From Glandiceps talaboti (lineage: Eukaryota; Hemichordata; Enteropneusta; Spengelidae): a stretch of DNA of 64,000 bases. Under the pieces are notes generated by a model. It made no database searches and was not told where the DNA came from. It saw only the letters and a list, made by a program, of their open reading frames with translations. The DNA is taken from contig NC_135558.1 in assembly GCF_964340395.1 (NCBI RefSeq), forward strand, positions 3,608,501 through 3,672,500, given 5' to 3'. A program made the translations under genes and the position numbers. This document shows, piece by piece, positions 14,162 through 31,530 of the stretch. The number at the start of each line of letters is the position of its first letter. The stretch's first letter is position 1.

Positions 14162-14952
14162 ATGTGTGACTATCATTATATAATTTTATCAGATAAAACT
14201 CTTGATTTATGCTACACAAATATCCGTGATGCCTACAAATCTCATCAACTCGCTCCATTGAGTCGGTCAGACCACAACCTAATACATCTTATTCCTAAAT
14301 ACCTCCCTATTGTTCAAAGAGAACCTGTAAAGACTATTAGCATAAAACACTGGACACCAGATGTGATTGAGGACTTACAACGTACAAACTTGGATATGTT
14401 CGTAAATACCACTTGAACTTGTCGAGACAATTGCAGCATATATAAATTTCTGTATTGAAACTGTGGTGCCGACCAAAATAGTCAAAATATTTCCAAATAA
14501 TAAACCGTAGATTACTACAAAAGTGAAAGAACTTATCAACAGAAAAAAAAGTGTATCCGAAGAATAAAGACCAACTGAGGGAAGTGCAGAAAGAAACAAA
14601 ACGCGTCATAAAGATTGAGAAGGAGAAATATAAGCGTAAAGTAGAGGAAAAGTTTATTGGAAATGATATGAGACGTGTATGGGCTTCAATGAAACTAATG
14701 AGTGGTTATACCAGGAAATACAGAAATTTGAACTCTTCTGTACCAAAGACATCAATTGACTATGTGAACGATCTCAATTGTTTCAACAATAGGTTTGACT
14801 GTCATGAATTTAGACAAGAGCTTACAGACTTGAAGACTATATGTCATAATTATGCAAACAATGATGAATCGGTTTTTATCACCACAGAAGAAGAAGTTGC
14901 ATGTTGCTGGTACTCTAGTATACAAATGTTATGTTACAAAAATGCTATTTGA
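14162..14952 (+). pseudogene. Truncated non-LTR (LINE) retrotransposon ORF2 fragment
   Basis: Two consecutive open segments (14162-14416 and 14551-14952, different frames) carry signatures of the region between the endonuclease and reverse transcriptase of jockey/L2-like LINE ORF2 proteins. The first contains the pair LDLCYTNIRDAYKSHQLAPL and SRSDHNLIHLIPKY, the final SDH catalytic motif of an AP-type endonuclease. The second contains lysine-rich KETKRVIKIEKEKYKRKVEE, then RRVWASMKLMSGY and LNCFNNRFD, typical of the linker before the RT fingers. The frameshift between them, the absence of the earlier endonuclease motifs upstream and of any RT YxDD motif downstream show a dead, doubly truncated copy. 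I could not find target-site duplications. Confidence 0.75.
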
Positions 14953-14954
14953 CT

Positions 14955-16575
14955 TTCCTGTTCTGATTGCATATATGCAAGCGTGTGGTGCTTGTGAAAA
15001 TTGCAGCGAAATATATGTAGGGTATTATATGAACCCTTGTGGGAGGTTTTTATTGAGTATCTCTCATATAATCGTTTTCAAGCATGATGAAATACATCTA
15101 AACTAACCACCATCACCTAACCCCCCCCCCGCGCTAAATGTTAGCACATCCCTTTAATTTGACGGTTGACCCACTAAGTCAAAGACAGAAAAAAAGGCTC
15201 GCCCGTCATCGTGTGTGCTGGCAATTATTTTGAAATACCGCCACCACAGGGACATTTATTATATGTAAGTACAGCTAGAGATACGACCATTATGTCAAAG
15301 CAACAATCGCTGAGATCATTTACTGTAACACATTAATTAGTCTATATAGATCATCAGACGAACAACCATATTTTCGAACTTGTTCCTATTTTCATACTGG
15401 ACCGCCATTTTGAATGTATATCAGTGTTCAATTCACTTGTTTGGGAATAATTTTTCAGGCAAGTCTATCAATTCATGGCTATTAGAGAAGCAGCATCTGT
15501 ACCGGAAATACTATCTTAATATCTTAACCCCCCCCCCCCCCCCACACACACACACACGAGGATACTTTTCGATGAAAATATACAAATAATTTCTGTAGTT
15601 GCAGTCTGGAATGTTAGTTGTTACGAGGTGGCGTATTATGTCACATGGCGCAGTTCCTACATGGCGACGACTACATGTGATTTCTAGTACACCTTGGCGT
15701 AAACAAATCACGGATGTTAGGGTCATTTCAGGTTAACTCAGCCAAGGTTCAAGGTCTTTTTCTGTATCTCTTGTCACTCTTGGTGTTCAAATGTAACCCA
15801 AGTTGATTGTTTTATGCAGTCTGTGACGTCACTCGGCAACCGAACTGAGAACGGGAATTCCCCGGTAAACGGCCTGCGCTTCATTGAAATTCTGACCATC
15901 AAACTAACTGGTGTTCACTCAGAGTCGACAAACGTACATTTGTCCATCGTCGCAAACCAGGGCCTGTTTTACGGCAAAGTTCTTAACGAGCCTCCCATAG
16001 GAGTAATGTAGTGGTAGAAATAATAACTCTGGTTTGTGAGAATGACATTTGTCATGATTTGAAAAACACAAATTTCTTTAGCTCCCGCACGATTTTCACA
16101 AAACTGATACTATTTTACATGTAGGTGTACGTGTAGGCCTAATGTCATCTACAAAGGCACATGTAAACTGCAGTTGTTTTACTATCGCATCGTTCTTTGC
16201 ATGCATTATAAACGTATAGTATTATCAATAGTACGTTATATTCAGATAACGTCACCATACGCTGGGTACCATACGCCACCGCGCACCGATAGTACTCGAG
16301 TAAGTGTCGTCTGAAGGTGACACACAAACGAAGGCGAATGCCTGATTTGAACTGTCGCCCTCACTAGCGACCTTCGGTTGCCTTGACAGTGAGCAGAAAA
16401 GCCTGAGGGGTCTAGCAGCAAGACTAAATGTCCGCACAAGCGCAGATTTACAGAATGAAAAGCAGTACCTAAATGAAACATTGTTTATTAAAATACGTTT
16501 TAATTGTCATTTAATTATAGGAATAAATGCATTTCATGCCGTTCCTTTCTAAATGTAAGCACACCAGCTGATGCA
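14955..16575. other. Repeat-rich stretch without a supportable gene
   Basis: C-run plus (CA)n at about 15529-15557. A coding-looking but unassigned open frame at 15814-16011 contains RFIEILTIKLTGVHSESTN. Around 16360-16424 is a piece ending in TCTAGCAGCAAGACTA that is shared with the small element at 34215-34383. Confidence 0.4.
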
Positions 16576-16581
16576 ATTTAC

Positions 16582-17133
16582 TTAAGAAATTATATTTTCA
16601 ACCTCACTCGAATCATCAAAAGTCCCAGTATAACTCCACAAGTGTGCACAGAGTTCTCTAATAGAAAATTCCTGCTTACATCCTTTACACTGTTCGGTCA
16701 ATGACGATGAAGTAGCTTGCACTTTGACTGTAGTGTTGAGATTGGTTTGTATTGGTCTGATGTAAATCTTGGCTTGTGTGCCCAAGTTTGCTTTCAGGTC
16801 ACTAACTGTCCAGGGACAGTTAATTATGACCAAAGATCTTGAATTAGGAACACTATGCAGCAATTCGAAACCGCCGCAGGTTTGCAACTGTGGAAACCCT
16901 ACAGTTTCATCCACTAGTGTTTTACGAGAGTGTCCTCATCTGCATCAGCATATAATGTAATCTTGTTTATCCGGAGTCCATCCATCAGTTGTAGATGGGA
17001 CGCTTGATGATTTTCTATTCGCCAAATACACAAAGTTGTGTGTCCATCTTCTGACCGTTTTCTTTGAAGAGTGGTGTCTCCGTTTACGGGAATTCAAATT
17101 ACCACGCGATGCGCCGGGTGGAAAAAAACCCAA
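16582..17133 (-). pseudogene. Decayed HECT/G2E3-like family fragment (N-terminal part)
   Basis: Read on the minus strand, an open segment (16945-17133) contains THNFVYLANRKSSSVPST. A second (16582-16914) contains VDETVGFPQLQTCGGFELLH, then CPWTVSDLKANLGTQAKIYI and RPIQ, and a CxxC segment (CKGCKQEFSIRELCAHL). This order matches the N-terminal half of the multi-copy 'G2/M phase-specific E3 ubiquitin ligase-like' proteins of fish and marine invertebrates: a FVxLA start, an FP.L...GGFEL.R box, an IYIRP.Q box and a C2HC finger. Between the segments the expected frame continues as ITLYADADEDTLVKH in another frame and then meets a stop, so at least two frameshifts separate the parts. The last finger cysteine is not where expected, and the HECT half is missing. 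It is probably a broken copy, although an unusual exon structure cannot be fully excluded. Confidence 0.6.
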
Positions 17134-17208
17134 CAGATTAATCTCTTGTGAAGCCTGTTGAGCTACTCACTATTAGAAGCAGAACTGGTCGTCGAAGTGT
17201 TACCACTG

Positions 17209-17210
<2 letters not shown>

Positions 17211-17258
<48 letters not shown>
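17211..17258. repeat. (CAT)n microsatellite
   Basis: About 16 uninterrupted trinucleotide units immediately upstream (minus-strand sense) of the decayed HECT-family fragment. Confidence 0.95.
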
Positions 17259-17584
17259 TTGTTGTACTTCCACTGCCTTACAGTTACACGTCTTACGAAG
17301 TTTAGCCCGGTGACCAATTGTACAAACTCCAAGACGACTCAGTTCACCATCTGTAAGGGACGGAATAATGTCGACTTCTATTCTGTCATCAGCGAATCAC
17401 TGCACAAGGTTTTCGAGACCGTTTCTTTCATGTATTTCGTCCTTGGTATACAATATTGCGGTTAGTCAAAAACAACTCACGGGCAGTACATGTATCAATC
17501 AAAAAGGCCGTTGCACAGTGGGAACTGTGTTTCATACGAAGAGCGCCATCGCACAACAACATAGAGTTTGCGAGTAACATGATA

Positions 17585-17688
17585 ATGTTTGCGCATCATA
17601 CATTAAAGTTTGTGCATCATATATTAAGGTTTGAGCATCATATATTAAGGTTTGAGCATCATATATTAAAGTTTGCTTTTCATATATT
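17585..17688. repeat. Short tandem repeat, about 23-bp unit
   Basis: Four to five imperfect copies of a unit with core GCATCATATATTAA followed by A/G-GTTTG, just upstream of the TRAF gene. Confidence 0.8.
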
Positions 17689-17882
17689 CCACTCTCACTG
17701 GAACGAGTTTATCAATTTTCATTGGTTTACATATAAGATCGACAAAGTGTAAGCTTATGCGTAATGTTGTATGTAGTACTTGTCTAGATAATCGATTGTA
17801 TTCATTGCAGGAAAATTAATAACTAGCATCTTACAACGCAGTCGCAGTAGCTCTTGATGCAGTCGATGACAGTACAACTACA

Positions 17883-23800
<5,918 letters not shown>

Positions 23801-26275
23801 CCTCCCTGCATCATGGCTCCCCGTGCCGGAGGTCGGACAACATCATCGACAATTCACGGGGCGGGAACCAGCGTGTGAACACGGTGTACAGGAGAAATGT
23901 TTTCTCCAGATTTCGATCATATATCAGCGAGAAATTTGGTTGCCGTTTGATTCTTAACACTTTTTACTTTTTACTTTCTACTGTTAACTACTTAAAACTA
24001 CTTTTTAATTCTCGGTTCTCTTATCCAAAAGTTCTGACTTTAAGTGGCAGTATAGACAAAATAACAAAAGTAATGTTTCTGACTTTTCAAAGCCACCTTT
24101 CCTGTTTTACTTCCCTTCCCTATGTGAAGATGCAATACATGATTGATGATAATATGCATATATTATGTGCCTGTTTATTCATTTATCCAAATGTATGTCT
24201 ACTGTATTCGGGTGTAGTTTTATTTTGCCCTACAGTACATTTTAAACACATTACTTACAATGCTGTATGTATGTATGTATGTATGTATGTATGTATGTAT
24301 GTATGTATGTACTGTGTGTTTGTGTGTTCGTTCCTAGATTTACTTTTAATTATCCACCAATGCTACTGTCACTGTAAACTAAGGTCTGATTGGAGACATT
24401 TGGTCTTGGCCATTATTTTAAAGGTCAAATTTCCAGTGCACTTCATCCAGCAAATGATTTGTATAAAATGTATTAGTTCCTTCGGGTATAGGTGAAGCCT
24501 TGTAAAGATTTCGAATTTCTGCTCTATTTTCACCCTATTTCTTTTTCCTTTGGAACATCTTGTGTCTCTTGGTTATTTCTCCTTTCCTTTTCATGTATTA
24601 TGTGTTAAGTATTGAGCGACCTGCTTTGGTTATTCGTTTTTGAGGTACCTAGTCATAAAATGGGGAATATTTCTCTTACATTATATGATATATTATATAT
24701 CCCAGAACATTAGCTGTAGTCATTACTGTTGTAAGCAGTTTTAAGTATTTTTGTGTGAAAACTTTTAATATATGTAATGTCTATGAACAGACTGAAAAAC
24801 TGAACATAAAAAAATTATAAAAAACAAAAAAAACAAAAAAACACCTGACAAGGAAAAGACTTTTTGATACCTGGCATACTCAAATTTCTCGCTTCACCGT
24901 GTACATGACACACCAGAGAGGTACTTATATCGCCGTCTCGTCCAGACGATGGTGGCAGAATGATGCTTTTTTTTTGAGATTCTAGTAAATACCATTTCTT
25001 GTAGTTTTCATGTGTTCACATTTTAATTTGCAAGAAATGTATAAAGGACAAGATTATCACTAGTAATCTCTTTCAATGCACATATTCTCGGTTTTACAAT
25101 ATATGTGTTTTAAGATCGAAAGCACTTTACTTGCATGTTTTAGCATACCCATATTAACCAGATCAAATTTAATAATGGATGTATTTTTGGAGTGTGATAT
25201 TAACAAGATAGTGTCATTCTATAAGTTGATATACGTAAAGAATTAATCATTTAAATATATTAGGTACTATTTGAGGTAATTGAAGATCCCATTATCGTTT
25301 ACCCAAGCTAATGTTATTACAAATTTACTCGTTTCTGAGTCTTCTTGTCTTAATTTTACAGTAACTCTTACTTGATTTCATAAGTGATTTGGTACGTAGG
25401 TCCAATGTCATAGTTTCTCAATTCTCAATTTTATTAATGAATGTTAACTCAATATTATTGTAAACTTTCACAGTAGAATAACAGACTACATATAGGACAC
25501 AATAATTGTACACAACCAGCTGACATCAGCAACCCAACTGATCATGGCTACCTAGACTCAATATATCAAAATGAGTAGTTTCCTACATACAGAAACCTAT
25601 GAAAAAAGATCGTGTTCTGTCTTCATAATGTTTTGAAATGAAGTATACAAATAAAAAATAAAGATTGCTGTGTTCTAACTTTATCAATTGATCTATATGG
25701 TTATATTAGGTCTGATTCATTTGTTCTACCTGTAATTATATTATTATGACATGTTTTAGAGGAATAAAGGTATTGGTTAAAATGATAATCATTATTGTCG
25801 TATTTGCAATGAATCTGCAAAAGCAGTTTGCATCTTTCATTAATTTCGCACCTCAACGGTTTTTGTTAAGATGTATTACTGTAAGACATTGAATCTCTCA
25901 TAATTTATTTGTATTCATTAAAAGACTATGCTTCAGTGTAGTTATATAGCACGTTATTTTTCAATGTACATAGACCGTATACATCTCTCCAATGTCAAAA
26001 TTTACATTTATCATGTGTTGATTCTTTTTGCTTAAGTGGGGTGTGGACAGGAGACAAATGTACAAATTTCAGCTCCTACAGTAATTATCGTTTTCCAAGT
26101 CTATATCAATGAAGTGTAATTCTGGTAGCCCTGAACGGCATATCCTTCAAGTAGTAAGCTTATGCAATGTTACCTTAATATGAAATTGACTACATTATCA
26201 CTTGATAAAAGCTGGTCGCCATCAACTTATAAACGTTCTTCTTTCCAAAACTTAAACAGACCATCTATCTAATAT
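23801..26275. other. Probable TRAF 3' UTR then intergenic DNA
   Basis: The sequence after the TRAF stop has no supported gene. It contains a (TATG)n run at about 24261-24310 and several AATAAA motifs (about 25648-25664 and 25762), any of which could be the polyadenylation signal. Confidence 0.5.
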
Positions 26276-26278
26276 TTA

Positions 26279-26401
26279 AACAATAATGTACGCCCATAAT
26301 GGACGAAAGCAAACTTTGAACGACATAATGTCGCCTCGCCCATTATGGAGTGCAAAGTTTGCTTGAGTCCATTATGGACTGGGAGGGCCTACATTATTGT
26401 T
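26279..26401. repeat. Hairpin repeat with CCCATAATGGAC arms
   Basis: Imperfect inverted repeat: the left arm starts AACAATAATGTACGCCC and contains CATAATGGAC and AGCAAACTTTG. The right arm returns CAAAGTTTGCT, GTCCATTATGGAC and ACATTATTGTT. Looks like a small fold-back element. Confidence 0.75.
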
Positions 26402-26822
26402 ATTATTTTATAGTTTTGCCAATTCCAGTGAATTTGTAGACCGAGAAACGCAAAACAACGTATAATATACACAGCGCTGAACATCTTCTGCCATGTTCAG
26501 CCCGGAAGCTGAATACTAATCACAGCGACACACGTACGTACACGTACACACACATATACACTTCAATGAACTGCTGTGAACACAAATTTGTTTCATGAAT
26601 GCGTTGTATTTTTAAACAGTGGAAATGACAATCATAAGTAACAACATACATTTCGAAAAAATACCGAGTCGTATGAAGAAACAGAACAAATAAGCTTGTA
26701 TTGTTATGCTCGTTCCGGGGCCGCGATGCCCAATAACGGAGTACATTATCAGTAATAATGTACAGCCGCTGACGTCACAAAATTCACTGGAATTGGTAAT
26801 GCTATAATATAATAAATAATAA
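26399..26822. mobile_element. Fold-back (MITE-like) element
   Basis: Terminal inverted arms of about 45 bp: TTGCCAATTCCAGTGAATTT near 26417 is mirrored by AAATTCACTGGAATTGG near 26779, with AT-rich outer sequence also matching. No coding capacity. It abuts the hairpin at 26279-26401, so the two may be one composite. Confidence 0.65.
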
Positions 26823-27049
26823 TACAAATAACACCTTCTAGCATACAGTGGCCACATCGAATAACATGGCAATGGAATGTATGGGACTGTGAGGTTGACC
26901 GTGCTTAAACTGAGGACACCGATAAATTAAGGAATCCCTCAGTATACAAGTGGGGAGGCCTCACAAACAAATCGTTAAAGTGACACAAGCTGAGTTATCA
27001 GCTTTTTACTGAAGTGAAAACACTTACAAAAACCTCGACATATATATAT

Positions 27050-27118
27050 ATATATTTGAACTATTACGCTCTGCCACTGCGGTATAGAGCACTGTCTTAG
27101 GAGATTGATACTCACCGA
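27050..27118. repeat. tRNA-like SINE remnant next to (TA)n
   Basis: A 60-70 bp segment with ACTGCGGTATAGAGCACTGT resembles a tRNA D-arm/box A region followed by an anticodon-arm-like part. A near-identical copy in opposite orientation lies at about 55950-56013, also next to (TA)n. No complete tRNA can be folded and box B is lost. Confidence 0.45.
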
Positions 27119-27125
27119 GTATATA

Positions 27126-27126
27126 A

Positions 27127-27183
<57 letters not shown>
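27126..27183. repeat. (TA)n microsatellite
   Basis: About 29 uninterrupted TA units downstream (3' side) of the B4GALNT1-like gene. Confidence 0.95.
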
Positions 27184-27185
<2 letters not shown>

Positions 27186-27818
27186 ATGTTAATGTTAATG
27201 TCAATGCATGTCTTCTATGACATTACAATCTTCTGGCATTGTTAGAACAGATAATTTTATAGTAGGTAGTTTATCGGCATTTTTTAAATACGTACTATGA
27301 TGAATTATGTCATGGATGATGGAATAGTTTAAAAGTGACAACATCCACATAACAATCTTACAATGGTTTAAACAATAAGTTTATACTACAATGCAGAGAT
27401 TAAATTGAGGTTGTAAGCTTGAAACATAGACCGTCTTATGTTTCAAACAAGTGTATCCACAGGCACGAAAATACGAGTACGTGCTTATATTGAACAACAC
27501 GTTTTCAAAAAAATCTTTATTTTGATTCACGGTACAGATATTATTGCAGTAGCATTACGTACGACGATGCAGTGGTAGATCATAGACTCGTGTGTGGAGG
27601 GTCTATGCGTAGATGTAGTTAATGTAGTAAACAATAACAATGGAATCTCCAGTTGGGATGAGGAAATTAGTTGGCAATGTCTATTCGATAAGCTAATGGC
27701 CAGTACGTCTAACCTGTTTATGCGAGTACAAAAATATGGTAAAATCTTTATGTGATGAACGAAAATTCAAAATCTTGCTAGGTCAACAACTTTCAATAAA
27801 AAGGAAAGAGGCAAGGTC

Positions 27819-29354
27819 TTACAAATTAAAACATTGAAGATTACTCTTAAACATCAATGCTTCAGCACTTGACTGTGTCAGTAAGTCATCTTGTTTGTCA
27901 TGAAGTGATTTCTCAGACGTCAGATCGGGGTTGTATATTGTTACATCCGTACATATTGCTATGCGAAGTGTCCCCAATGCTTCGATGAACACTGCGTCTA
28001 AGCCGAGAGGCTGGAGGGTAGGATCAAACCCAACACCCCACCATGGTAGAGTTTTACCGGCGAAAAATTGTTGCACTGCGTCAACAACAGTGCATTGTGT
28101 GTAATTATCCAGCTTCCTGTAGCCGCCATATTTCAAAACAACACAGTCGCCATTTATGTGGTCCGATTTTGAGCGAAACGTCTTATAAAATTCATCTCCG
28201 TCCATAATTTCACCTCGTTCATTTTCAAAAAAGCCTCCGACGACATGTAGCCTTTCTTTTACGTTTTCCAATTTATCCACGAGATGTTCTAGTTTTGTAC
28301 GTTCTGTAAAAATATAATTGTCCTTTACGAGGAGGAAAAACTTTGTACGCACCTGACTTACTGCAAGACTAAGAGCCGAAAATTCGTTATAACCATCTGG
28401 TAAAAAATATTGTTTAACATCTGTTAGGTTTAACATATGTCTTTCAGACGAATAATCGCCTACAACTATTGTAAGATTAGGATAAAATGTACGGACACTG
28501 TTGATAAGACGTTTTACAGATGCTTGATTTTGTGTGGCTGTTGTTATGGTGATTCGCCAACTCAGGAGGTTGTCGGGACCAGGATCATATAGACGTGGTG
28601 GTGTTTTCCTTTTGATATGAACGTGGATATGAATGACATAATTAAGTAGTTGAACTTCAACAGTATCACGATGATTGATGTCATAGTACGTGCTATGATA
28701 CTGTACGTGTTTCAACATCAACATAAAAAGGTCATAATCCCGTCTCACTCGTAGTTCGGTTTTTTGCTTCCAATTATCCACTACATTCACATACTCCCTA
28801 TATAAATCTGGAACTTCAACAAATATCTTCCCAAATCCCTTCAGCGATGTAAAAGTAATTGAAACGTCGTCATTTTTATCCACTGAATCGGGAGGGTATG
28901 TAATGAAGCTTTCATGTACACTGAGACCAGCTAGTTTTATAGACTTTTTCGGCTCGACTGTAAGTCCACCTCCGACATACTCCAGGGGTGACAGTGATGG
29001 GCACACAACTATTGGCTCTTGTTCAACAGTTCGCTTTTTGTTCCATTCTTCACGATCTAGGCTGCCCCTCTCTCCATGTGAGTGCAAGGGGGTTCCTGTA
29101 TACTTCCTCTTTGCGTCAGATTGACCTTCAGTACATGCACATTCCCCCTGTGTTATGTCCATGTCTTTGCGATACTGCTCTTCCTTGAGTGCCAGGGTAT
29201 CTGTCCTCACCCAAATTCTGGATTGTATGCTATTAATACTGATACTGCTAGGCCTTGGTGTAGAGAAAGACAGCAGGTAGATCGATGAAATAATTAGTGA
29301 TACTATCACTGCTATCATCAACAGAACAAGTGATGTCTTCAAGGTGGAGTTCAT
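27819..29354 (-). CDS. B4GALNT1-like (GM2/GD2-synthase family) glycosyltransferase, intronless, altered acidic motif
   Basis: A single open frame of 511 residues. The family transfers GalNAc from UDP-GalNAc to glycolipids in the Golgi lumen as a type II membrane protein. Residues 7-30 form a signal anchor after a short cytoplasmic tail. The stem runs to about 115 and is rich in charged residues. From about 116 on the sequence follows the family: SPLEYVGGGLTV, then VTI-type WRITITTATQ at 266-275, RTFYPNLTIVVGD at 288-300, LAVSQVRTKFFLLV at 330-343 and the final GTLRIAICTDV at 461-471. The usual VDDDF metal-binding motif reads VKDNY (343-347), so two of three acidic residues are changed. The G-x-AGRN segment before LAVSQV is also unlike the family (EFSALS). 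It may have a changed donor or metal use, or be inactive. Lack of introns could mean retrocopy origin. On the minus strand an AATAAA occurs at 27516-27521. Confidence 0.85.
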   Translation of the reverse strand: MNSTLKTSLVLLMIAVIVSLIISSIYLLSFSTPRPSSISINSIQSRIWVRTDTLALKEEQYRKDMDITQGECACTEGQSDAKRKYTGTPLHSHGERGSLDREEWNKKRTVEQEPIVVCPSLSPLEYVGGGLTVEPKKSIKLAGLSVHESFITYPPDSVDKNDDVSITFTSLKGFGKIFVEVPDLYREYVNVVDNWKQKTELRVRRDYDLFMLMLKHVQYHSTYYDINHRDTVEVQLLNYVIHIHVHIKRKTPPRLYDPGPDNLLSWRITITTATQNQASVKRLINSVRTFYPNLTIVVGDYSSERHMLNLTDVKQYFLPDGYNEFSALSLAVSQVRTKFFLLVKDNYIFTERTKLEHLVDKLENVKERLHVVGGFFENERGEIMDGDEFYKTFRSKSDHINGDCVVLKYGGYRKLDNYTQCTVVDAVQQFFAGKTLPWWGVGFDPTLQPLGLDAVFIEALGTLRIAICTDVTIYNPDLTSEKSLHDKQDDLLTQSSAEALMFKSNLQCFNL

Positions 29355-30747
29355 CTCTGGTAGAATTCACAAATAAATAGTTTTGAATAAGTCACAATGG
29401 TAGGACTTCACCGGCTTGAATGCTGTAAGGATGAAGAATAAACTCATTTAGGGTATTACAAAAGATAGACAGCAAGGAGTTTTCTATATAAAAATTATGC
29501 ACGACTGATTGTAAAAGACCCCAAAATATAGATGATACAGCCTTTACATTTACCGATATTTACTCACACTTTCTCACTAATTGGCAGTGTCTGTGGGTAT
29601 AAATGCTAAAATATTATCTCCCCATATTATGGCAAACTAAATCAAAACGGCGAGACTACAGTGTAGATATACATAAACACTTGGGGATTTCGACTTTTCT
29701 TTGGAAATTCCAACATGGTCATGGCAAATTAAGATATGGGCTGAGTTTTATACATTTTTGGTTGTAATTGTTTGATACACATTCCAAAGGTACTCACAGT
29801 ATTCTACTTACTGAGACATGCCATACTGAACGCAAACCTTCCTACAATCTAATGACGTAATTTATGATACGTATAAAAATATCGAGGAACTCATTACTAT
29901 GCAATCAACTGTCGTAACAAATTACCTGAAGTCTTTTTAATGGCATAGAATGCATGCATGAATATTATACATTACACTAAAAATAATTTATTCGAGGTTT
30001 TATGTGAAATATTTTCACTTCACTTAAAAGCCAATAAATTCAGTTTGCATCACTTTCATGACAACGCGTGGTTCTTATACCAACTACAAACTTTGTGATC
30101 GGGGTTTGAGCAAATATATCTTCTCTGAGGCATATGGAAATAACAGAAAAATAATTGTATCGTCACGTCTACATAAATACATAATTTCTGTAATGTCAAT
30201 TTCATGTTATTGTTAGGACCAGCTGTTGAAGTAAGACAATCCAATCTCCCTTAGCAATAACTCGAATTGGGACAATCGAAGCGCCATCTACGACAGTATC
30301 GTAAAATATATCATTTCATGAATACAAGTCTGTTGAGTTGATAAACAAATCGATCAACTAATAAATTACTTTAAATGTTTGCTATCCCTTATCGAGAAAT
30401 TCATTGTCCGATTTAACTGTATTTTCAAAATTGATATTGTTAAAACTATATTTACCACACTTGAGAAAGGACTGTGTAAGGCTGGGATCATAAGGCAGGG
30501 GGCCTGGGGAGAAATTAGGGGGGGGGTGAAAAATAAATCGAGAGTTCAAACTTTTAAGGGAGGGCATGAAAATACTGATCGTCTGAAAGGGAGGGGTGCA
30601 ATATTTTGCTCATGATTTGAGCCCAATTAAACCTCAGAAGCTGTCGTTTACCGAGCTCGCAGCTTCGCCGCAATTACTACAACCTATATTCAGTGATGAA
30701 TTGAGTGACAGCCATGTGAATGCATTTGTCTACGTGTATGCCTTTCG

Positions 30748-30748
30748 C

Positions 30749-30785
<37 letters not shown>
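30748..30785. repeat. (TGTC)n microsatellite
   Basis: About nine tetranucleotide units. Confidence 0.95.
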
Positions 30786-30787
<2 letters not shown>

Positions 30788-31494
30788 TTGTTAAAGTGTA
30801 GGTAATATATCCATACAGTTGTATAATAATGTATTGAGAGTAAAATTGGTGTATTGAAGACAATTTTCAAGTACCCTATGGCTTCCGATAATGTTTACGG
30901 TTTGAACTTTTATGCCATTAAATGGCCTCCTACATGTCCTTATTTTCAAAAAGGTGCGTACTGTGGGAGGAGGAAACCCCTCCCATCCCCTCTCCACTAG
31001 CGATCATGGGGGATACTGTTTCTGCCAAGAATCAAGATTGAAGGAGAAAACTCTCCTGGCTAAGTACTAGTATTTCCATGTTTACATCCCAATGTGGACC
31101 CTTTTCACAAAGCCCACATCTATTTGTAAAGAATTCTCTCCACATGTTATGGATTAAAGTTGATTTCCACTGTTAGTTTACAGTGTGTAATTTAGTGTAC
31201 CATACTATACATCTGAGAAGTGAAGCGGCCTAGCGGGGGGGGGGGGTAACTGTATAATTACACATGAAAATATATCCAGCCGGGAAGGGAGGACTGCGAA
31301 ATTTCTTGGGTTCATTTCGGGGTCCATGTGGGGCTGCGAAAAAAAAATGTTGACAAAAATAATGTCCCCCTCCCCGCGGTAATTTCTGACCCCGGCCTAA
31401 CAACACCTATAAACATACAAGGCCGATTAATGATTGACTATCAGGTCGTGTATTATATGTGTTTCATTCGTACACGCATGTTCCTTGCTTTGAC

Positions 31495-31530
31495 CATAGA
31501 CCCTACACCAACACTGGTGTAGGGTCTATG
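31495..31530. repeat. 36-bp perfect hairpin, CATAGACCCTACACCA arms
   Basis: Two 16-bp arms are exact reverse complements around the loop ACAC. Shorter relatives with the same ends (CATAGAC ... GGGTCTATG) lie at 18985-19009 and 27581-27607. Confidence 0.8.
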
